Source of the DNA: Acanthococcus lagerstroemiae
Lineage: Eukaryota; Arthropoda; Insecta; Hemiptera; Eriococcidae
Direction: 5' to 3'
Length of the DNA stretch: 64,000 nt
Assembly (NCBI GenBank): GCA_031841125.1
Contig: JAJSSI010000012.1
Coordinates: 62,001-126,000, forward strand
Below the pieces are notes generated by a model that had not been told where the DNA came from, did no database searches, and was given only the letters and a program-made list of their open reading frames with translations. A program made the translations under genes and the position numbers. Of the stretch, positions 58,276 through 64,000 are shown in pieces. The stretch's first letter is position 1. Each line of letters begins with the position of its first letter.

Positions 58276-58775
58276 AAAAGTATTACTAAAATCAGTATGT
58301 ATAATTTGGTACTAACTCGGTTTGAATCAAATGTTTCTCTTGGTTCATCACGATTCAATAAGAAATGCATTTTTTTGAACGCGAACCATGTTGACTTGTA
58401 TACTTCTTTAGCACCTGATATTATTATAAAGAAAAAACGGTTTCAGTTGTAAATATTGCTTGATATATAATGTACAAATATAATATTTTACACACCTCTT
58501 CCTGTTCCGATCGTTTTCTTCCCTTTCGCTTTTTCTCTTCTAAAACTGCTCAAGAGGCTTTTCATTTTATTTTTCACTTGTTCATTTATGGCCAATTGCT
58601 TCGCTTTGTCCTCATCGTGATAGCCGAGACCATAAGCAATCTTTGTCCATGCGCTCGTTTTTTTACCTATGAAATACTTTGGATGCAGCGGATTCCATAC
58701 CTGTGGTTCTTCTTCATACAACTCAATTAAAGACAAACATTTCTCCTGGTCCCAATCGATGATATTCACAAACAT
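56846..58775 (-). CDS. MADF-domain (Myb/SANT-like) accessory protein of the Harbinger element, three exons
   Basis: Exons 58496-58775, 58317-58414 and 56846-57406 (donors GTGTGT and GTTAGT; acceptors ATAATATCAG and ACATTTGCAG) join in frame to about 312 residues. Exon 1 encodes the MADF domain (CLSLIELYEEEPQVWNPLHP, then WTKIAYGLGY). Exon 2 encodes the WFAF segment that ends it (VYKSTWFAFKKMHFLL). Exon 3 has an acidic stretch (EEEEELNSDIDD) and a C-terminal segment rich in helix formers. In Harbinger elements this partner helps transposase bind DNA or enter the nucleus. Exon 2 lies just beyond the transposase stop codon and exon 3 within the transposase intron, so the two genes are interleaved on opposite strands. 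I see no damage in this gene. Confidence 0.85.
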
Positions 58776-59082
58776 TTTTCATTAATTTCAGCGCGATTAA
58801 TAAAAGAAAATACTAGTTATGTCCACCAACAAGCAAGAAATGAAGACTGCGACTACTGGAAATGCAGACGAACACGTCTTCACTACACAAATGACGAACG
58901 ACGCGTCCTGACTGGCGTGCGATAACGCAAAAACGTTGCGCGCAATCCCTTTGTAAAATTCCAATTACCGACAGTCAGTGGGAAACATTCTGCACGCGAA
59001 GGAATATTCCCGAACACGTACTCACTACGTCGTTTGCGCTGTTTCCGTCTGTTTGCGCGCATTCCTTTGTGACTGTTCGCCT

Positions 59083-59098
59083 AATGAATACGCACCTT
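59083..59098 (-). repeat. Harbinger right terminal inverted repeat
   Basis: AATGAATACGCACCTT, exact inverse of 55919-55934. Confidence 0.8.
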
Positions 59099-60043
59099 TA
59101 TACACCGACAATGCGTCCACTGAAAAATGTTCACAATGTACAGAAATCTTTTTCAGCGCTCTCTTCTGACGGCCGCCGCGTGGTGATAAGGGGAAAATTA
59201 TTTGGGTTTGTGTAAATGTTTACAACCTGTTGACAGTTTTACGGGAAACTGTTTGAGCGCTACTTTACAGATTTATTCCTCTTTTACCGAATACAGTTTC
59301 AGCATGACAGTAAATTTACAACTGACTGTAAGTGCTGGAACAAAACTATAGTAATGTAGTATATCTGAAAGATGGTTTTTTTAAAATTTTATTACAGAAA
59401 ACTCAAATGGTAGTTCTTCTATTTAAATTTTTTAGTCACAAAAAAGGAAGCCAACGTTTTGTTGTTTTTTTTTGTTTTTTTCATTTACTTACAACATAGT
59501 TTGATAGATTTAGAAGCCGACGTCCTTACTAAATGCTTCAAAATAAAACAATGAGTGTTGGAAAATACAAAATCTCTCAGAAGTTGGTCGTAAATTGTAA
59601 TAGTTCATTATTTTTTAGATAAGCTGAATAAATTATCTAACATACAAATATGAGGAGTATTTGAAAATTTCACACTATTCTGTAGGTGGCTGAGTTACTT
59701 TTACAGCTAGGATGAATTCACAAAAAATTACATGCACTCTTCAAGAGACAGCAAAACACTCTTTTTACACCAGGGATTCAAATACAATCTCATGTTGGAC
59801 AATCAAAAATCGAAGTTGATTTTTGTAGAAGTAGGTAATTCAAATGCATAAAGTTCAAATATAAAACATTTATTGGTTTTAATATAAAACTGACTTATTG
59901 AAAATACTGCGTACCCTCACCTCAAGACAGGTTTCATTTATTAAATGTGCGTGGTAGTGTAAGTGAATGGAGAAATATTTATGAAGTATCATCTTCATTA
60001 AATTATGCAAGTGGTTTTCATTTACACTGCAGTCAAAATTATG
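59099..60043. other. No gene recognised
   Basis: T-rich spacer between the Harbinger element and the P-like relic; nothing supported. Confidence 0.4.
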
Positions 60044-61998
60044 TTAATTTAAGGACCTAAATAGTGTTTTTCTTAAATTATTTAACGTGTTTACAACTAA
60101 AAATTCCATTGGTCTTGGCACACAAGATAATTTATTTTCAAATTCACGAAAGGTACTTTCTGCCATCTTGCATAGTTCTGTTACATCCATTGAAGCCTTG
60201 ACTAATGTGTTGGGACTATCCGGGTTATAAGTCTTCATTAACTGTAAGGTTGATGACACTTCTTCAGCAATAAGAGCATTACAACATATTGAACACAAGA
60301 CGCATTTCTTCAACTGTCGCACTACAAAGCCACTAATATAGCCCACAACATCCTCTACGTACTCAGATAACCTAACTTTGGGAGCTGTGTAGGAATGGTC
60401 ATGAAAAATAACACTTTTCTTCTAAATTTCCATTACGGGTGCACAAAGCTGTCTTTGTAACTCCCCTGGGATGTCTGCAGATCTAATATACCTGAAGGAA
60501 TGATCAAATTATCAGTATTTTTGCTGGAACTGCTGTTAAAAAGTATTGATAGCGGCACTTCTTCCATGTCCATGCAATTCCCATTACTTCCTTTGACTGC
60601 GGTGTGAAGGAGTAATCTTTTATAAGCTGCCTTGAACTGGACACAGGTTGGATTATTATTATGGCCGCCCCTTGATCTTATTGCGCAGAAAAAGACTTCC
60701 AGATAGTCCTGACACATTTTATACATTAATATGTACTTATTCTAAGTTATTCTTGCTCAGAATATGATCTGCATACATCAAAATTAATGACTCTATGCAT
60801 GTAAGGAAGCCAGCAAAGCCTATTCTTTGACCACTATTATAAATCAAGTGTCCTTCTGAATCTTTCAAGTGTAAGATGTATTCCTTACCCCGAATCATCT
60901 CAGAAAAAATGAATTGTTCAGTATTTCTTTGATGACCTCTTTTGAAGTGCTTTCCAAATCGATTTCAGGAATTCATGATATCAAATATATTATTGAATAC
61001 ACTGAAAAATCTTTCAGTTGGTTCAGTTGATTCTGTTATTGACTGGCCAGTAACTCTGAGGTACTCTATAGCAGTTGCAGTACTGTTGCTGAACGTTTGA
61101 GCTGCAAGTTTTACTTTCATTTTTTCTCTTTTCCAAATCACATGCCGTTGTGTTACTTTGCAACCTAAATGCATTTTCTGCTATATCTGCGTATTTACCA
61201 AGTTCTCAAAATGAGACCATTTTATTAGTCGATTTTCATCATCATACAAAATTTTGTATGTTCCAAGAGCATTACAAACAAGTTTTAGAGCATGAGGTGG
61301 ATCAAAAAATATGTAGACTTTTTCTTTCTTTTTGGATGTGGGATGAAAAAACCATGTTATCAGGTTTGCAGCGTCTTTCAGGGGGCTCCTAAATGCTCAC
61401 ACATAGCTAGGTTTGCAGCAGCGCCATCAAAAGTTGAAGACACCACCTGAATACCGCTTTTATGAACAAAATTTTGGCAGCTCTCTACCAAGTTAGCCTT
61501 TTCAGCAGCACCCATACCCAATATGAAAAACTATCCGACAGGTAGTTTCCATCTTCCATTTACACAGTTCAGCATAAAAACAAGATCTTCATTTGCAATA
61601 GGGACTCCATCATTTATTGTTATATCATTGTTACCGTAGTCAACATAACCAACGTACTTTCGGCCATCCTAGTGAACATGCTTTCTAATACTCATTTCAT
61701 CCATCATGAGGCTGCAGAATAATTTTGTAGAGTTATTCTTTCTCTCCCTCTTAAGAGTCTGCAAGGCATCTTTACTGAAACTAGGCTCGCATTCCACAGT
61801 TTCATACCACTTCCTCAACATCCGCCGATCAGGTAAAGCATTTTTGAACATACCTTGTACATACTCATACGCCTTTGGTGAGTAAAAATAGAGTGTTAAT
61901 ATAAAACTACGGATTTCAGGCAAATAGTTTTTATCACATTTCCCATGCAAGTGTTTTACAAACGAATTATGAAGAGAATGCGGAACTGACGCCTGCAA
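60044..61998 (-). pseudogene. P-element/THAP9-like transposase relic
   Basis: Pieces in order on the minus strand. 61669-61998: FILTLYFYSPKAYEYVQGMF, RRMLRKWYETVE and the core motif LFCSLMMDEMSIRKHVH. About 61400-61660, with stops: VDYGNNDITIN, GRWKLPVGY and STFDGAAANLAMCEHLG, holding the second catalytic Asp. Around 61250: FFDPPHALKL. 60965-61174: a linker. 60433-60726: YKMCQDYLEVFFCAIRSRGG and NNNPTCVQFKAAYKRLLLHT, the highly conserved P-type C-terminal block. 60044-60346: MGYISGFVVRQLKKCVLCSIC. Several stops and shifts interrupt it. No THAP domain is seen upstream. It differs enough from the copies at 0-0.8 and 21-24 kb to be another lineage. Confidence 0.85.
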
Positions 61999-62379
61999 AA
62001 TGAAAACAAATTATGTATTAAAGAAATAATTTAATGTTACATGGATTCCGCATTTACTGCAGTTTTATAGTCAGCGACAGACTTAATTCACAATGAAATA
62101 AATAAGGTCTTCTTCACTAGCATCTAGACTCTCAAAATTCAATCTGATAATAAATTACAACAAAAAAAAAAAAATGTATCCATCAAGGACAGTAAAAATT
62201 CAGATTGAACTCGGTAGGTAATTATTATTATTATTATTATTATTAGCAAGAAAGTAACTTGTTCTTCCTAAAAACTCGTTTAGTGGAGATTAACAAATGG
62301 TTACCATGAGTGATGAAGCAGTTTCCGTAGTAGAAAAAGAAAGAAAATCTAAGTATAAGTGTAAATATTATTATATCAT
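61999..62379. other. No gene recognised; (ATT)n tract
   Basis: (ATT)n run at about 62222-62246 and A runs near 62160. Confidence 0.4.
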
Positions 62380-62385
62380 ATTTTA

Positions 62386-62416
<31 letters not shown>

Positions 62417-62610
62417 CTAAGTATAAATATTATTATGTCATATTTTGTTTAAAAAAATTCTAAGTATAGTGCACAACGTCATCACATTAGTAGTAAAAAA
62501 ATTTTTTCCGCGGGCCACCTTAGATGCGCACGCATGACTTACCACTGGCACTTGGCATAGTCTGTGATGTGTACCCAAATGACCCAATTACTACTATTAT
62601 TAATTCCGGA
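62380..62610 (-). repeat. Pogo-like repeat, inverted partner of 25240-25480
   Basis: Reverse-complement similarity to 25240-25480, including an A/T-rich block, ATGACGTTGTGCAC and the exon-like GGGTACACATCACAGACTAT. A 28-base A run lies near 62390. Confidence 0.65.
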
Positions 62611-63304
62611 TATTTAACACCACGTCGAACGATCACCTAGAAATGAAATTTCACAATTAGAGTGGACAACTACAATACAATCAAATTGGTACTAATGTGG
62701 ACAAAATATACGGCACCTTCTTACAGCCGGGATCATCTGTTAGATTCGTCTCATCAAAATTATAAATATTCTGAAGAGGCACTCCTTCTAAAGTGCGTTT
62801 CAAGTTATTAATGTACTCGTGTAAGGTTTCTTCAGTCACTCCCGCTCGAATGAGTTTGATGTTTTCGGCAATTCTGGTTCTTGAAGTTGGATGTCTTCTT
62901 AAAAAATTCTTCACCCAATCTCGACCCTGAGAGTTATTTTTGAATCCTAGAATCACACGACCGGCACTTTTCAGCGACTCTTTCACACAGATTTTTAAAT
63001 CATCTGTCGTGATTGGAACTCCAAATTCGGCCAGGAACAACAAATGTTCTTTAAACATTTCCTCCTCATCAACAGTAAAAAATGTGGGTCGACCACATTG
63101 GTTCATTGTAGTTTCCTTCTTCTTCAATTTATCAAAAATCGTTCTCTTTGGTATAGGATACATTTCTGATGCCCAAACAACTGATATCTCTTTGTTGCGG
63201 ACTTTTTTCAAACATTGTTCCAACATCTCCGGCGTATAGTCCTGATATCGACGATTATCGACCGTCCTTTTATATTTTCCCATTCCGCTCTTGATAAATT
63301 TCAC
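62543..63304 (-). pseudogene. Second pogo-like transposase, N-terminal half only
   Basis: The first exon (62717-63304) encodes a pipsqueak-like HTH (YTPEMLEQCLKKVRNKEISV, then PKRTIFDKLKKK), a CENP-B-type HTH (FGVPITTDDLK, FLRRHPTSRTRIAENIK) and the first catalytic Asp (YNFDETNLTDDPGCKK). A second exon-like piece, 62543-62636 (acceptor TTTCTAG, donor GTAAGT), starts VIVRRGVKYPE, as expected after GCKK, but soon loses similarity. No further core is present, so the copy is truncated. It is a different subfamily from the element at 1.1-4.1 kb. Confidence 0.8.
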
Positions 63305-64000
63305 TGCAAAATGTTACTTTATTATTATTCAGCTCATTTGAAGGAGGGAATAACGGTAACATGTAATACATTTTTGGAAAGAAGACAAAATTCTCTGTAA
63401 GATGAAGTTGTACTCACCAATCTATTATTTTGCTTTATTAATCACAATCGAGTAACTTTCCACAGTATTATTTTTCAATCAAAACTAACAAAATTCAATA
63501 ACAGTTCTTCACTTGATGACAGTACATGCGATCGCGCAGATTCTATTTTTATTTAGTTTGTGTGTATCTGACAAACACGACAACACTAGGGCAACGTTGC
63601 CAGCTTTATATTTACCTTTTCATACAGCTCCTAGAGTGCGCCGTAATTGCTTGCGTGCAAAGTTACCTGCAGAGTGCAAAGTATGCCGCATCTATGGTAC
63701 CTCTTTTCTCATGAACCTTATAAATTTTGATTGTTTCTTGATAATAATGGACCTACGGTCAACTACAGTCGAAAATCAAAGTTGGTTACAGTACACTACC
63801 ATTGAACTTTTACTCTATTTGAGTACCTTCCTCAGTTCTAGTGCGATGGGAATGACTGAGAGATTGTAGTCGGTAATAAGAGGGGTTCTTTGCTATTGAT
63901 TAAAAAAAACAAAAAAAAAAACAAGTTACTTCATGTTCTTAGTTGTAGAGAAAATTCCTGGTTACTACAATTTTCTAGTTATTCAGAGATTCACCCAAAC
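63305..64000. other. No gene recognised
   Basis: Upstream flank of the pogo-like relic. The frame at 63513-63869 has no domain and looks spurious. No TIR matching 62.5 kb was found. Confidence 0.4.

Larger units (their letters stand above)
55919..59098 (+). mobile_element. PIF/Harbinger transposon with two genes
   Basis: Terminal inverted repeats begin AAGGTGCGTATTCATT at 55919 and at the complement of 59098; they continue with CGAACA after a small gap. GC-rich, CGCG-bearing subterminal sequences follow at both ends. A clean 3-bp target duplication is not evident. Inside are a transposase (plus strand) and a MADF-domain gene (minus strand), the standard Harbinger gene pair. The element is 3180 bp. 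Confidence 0.88.

Noticed and set aside
57747..58370. 207-codon minus-strand ORF
   Set aside because: Mostly antisense to the Harbinger transposase exon 2. Only its first part overlaps the real MADF exon 2 (58317-58414).
1..64000. CRISPR arrays, bacterial operons, riboswitches, rRNA genes
   Set aside because: No spacer-repeat structure, no ribosome-binding-site patterns and clear eukaryotic splicing. The tandem repeats present are exon arrays, SINE-like units or microsatellites.

Overview
The window is eukaryotic, AT-rich DNA, most likely from an arthropod (probably an insect) with a large, transposon-filled genome. The reasons are spliced genes with short GT-AG introns, THAP, FLYWCH, MADF and C2H2 domains, and a mix of P-element-like, pogo, PIF/Harbinger, piggyBac, Mutator-like, CACTA-like, RTE, Ty1/copia and Ty3/gypsy elements in many states of decay. 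I see no bacterial operons, CRISPR arrays or rRNA. The species cannot be fixed from the sequence alone.

Layout, left to right. 1-767: P-element-like transposase running off the left edge. 1150-4094: complete-looking pogo element with TIRs, a TA duplication and a three-exon transposase. 4.3-6.7 kb: a THAP-domain gene on the minus strand whose body is a tandem array of 114-bp phase-symmetric exons; a nine-exon model gives one open frame of 311 codons. 7.2-8.2 kb: frameshifted CtIP/Sae2 C-terminus and C2H2-finger remnants. 8.5-10.4 kb: more phase-symmetric exons interrupted by two RTE fragments. 10.4-14.4 kb: a Ty3/gypsy pol with an RNase H domain between the integrase core and the integrase C-terminal module. 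16.8-21.2 kb: a very young Ty1/copia element (identical LTRs) inserted at the last codons of a decayed THAP/P-element-like gene (21.2-24 kb). 24-31 kb: inverted repeats, a second THAP exon, tRNA-derived SINE-like repeats and a long perfect hairpin.

31.1-33.8 kb holds a decayed piggyBac abutting a Mutator-like transposase in the opposite direction. 35.0-37.4 kb has two GC-rich exons (arginine/serine-rich C-terminus) separated by an intron that holds an RTE element with a 9-bp target duplication. 38.2 kb is a FLYWCH finger with a stop at a zinc ligand. 41.3-42.4 kb is a transposase-like relic. 43.2-48.3 kb is an old Ty3/gypsy element with both LTRs and lost catalytic residues. 48.8-49.3 kb is a YqaJ-type exonuclease relic. 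52-55.8 kb is a decayed CACTA-like transposase gene. 55.9-59.1 kb is a two-gene PIF/Harbinger element whose MADF gene is interleaved antisense with the transposase. 60-62 kb is a third P-element-like relic, and 62.5-63.3 kb a second pogo-like relic.

The two signals I consider most unusual are the exon-array THAP gene at 4.9-6.7 kb and the gypsy pol with a relocated RNase H at 10.4-14.4 kb. All domain calls are by eye from translated sequence; no searches were run.
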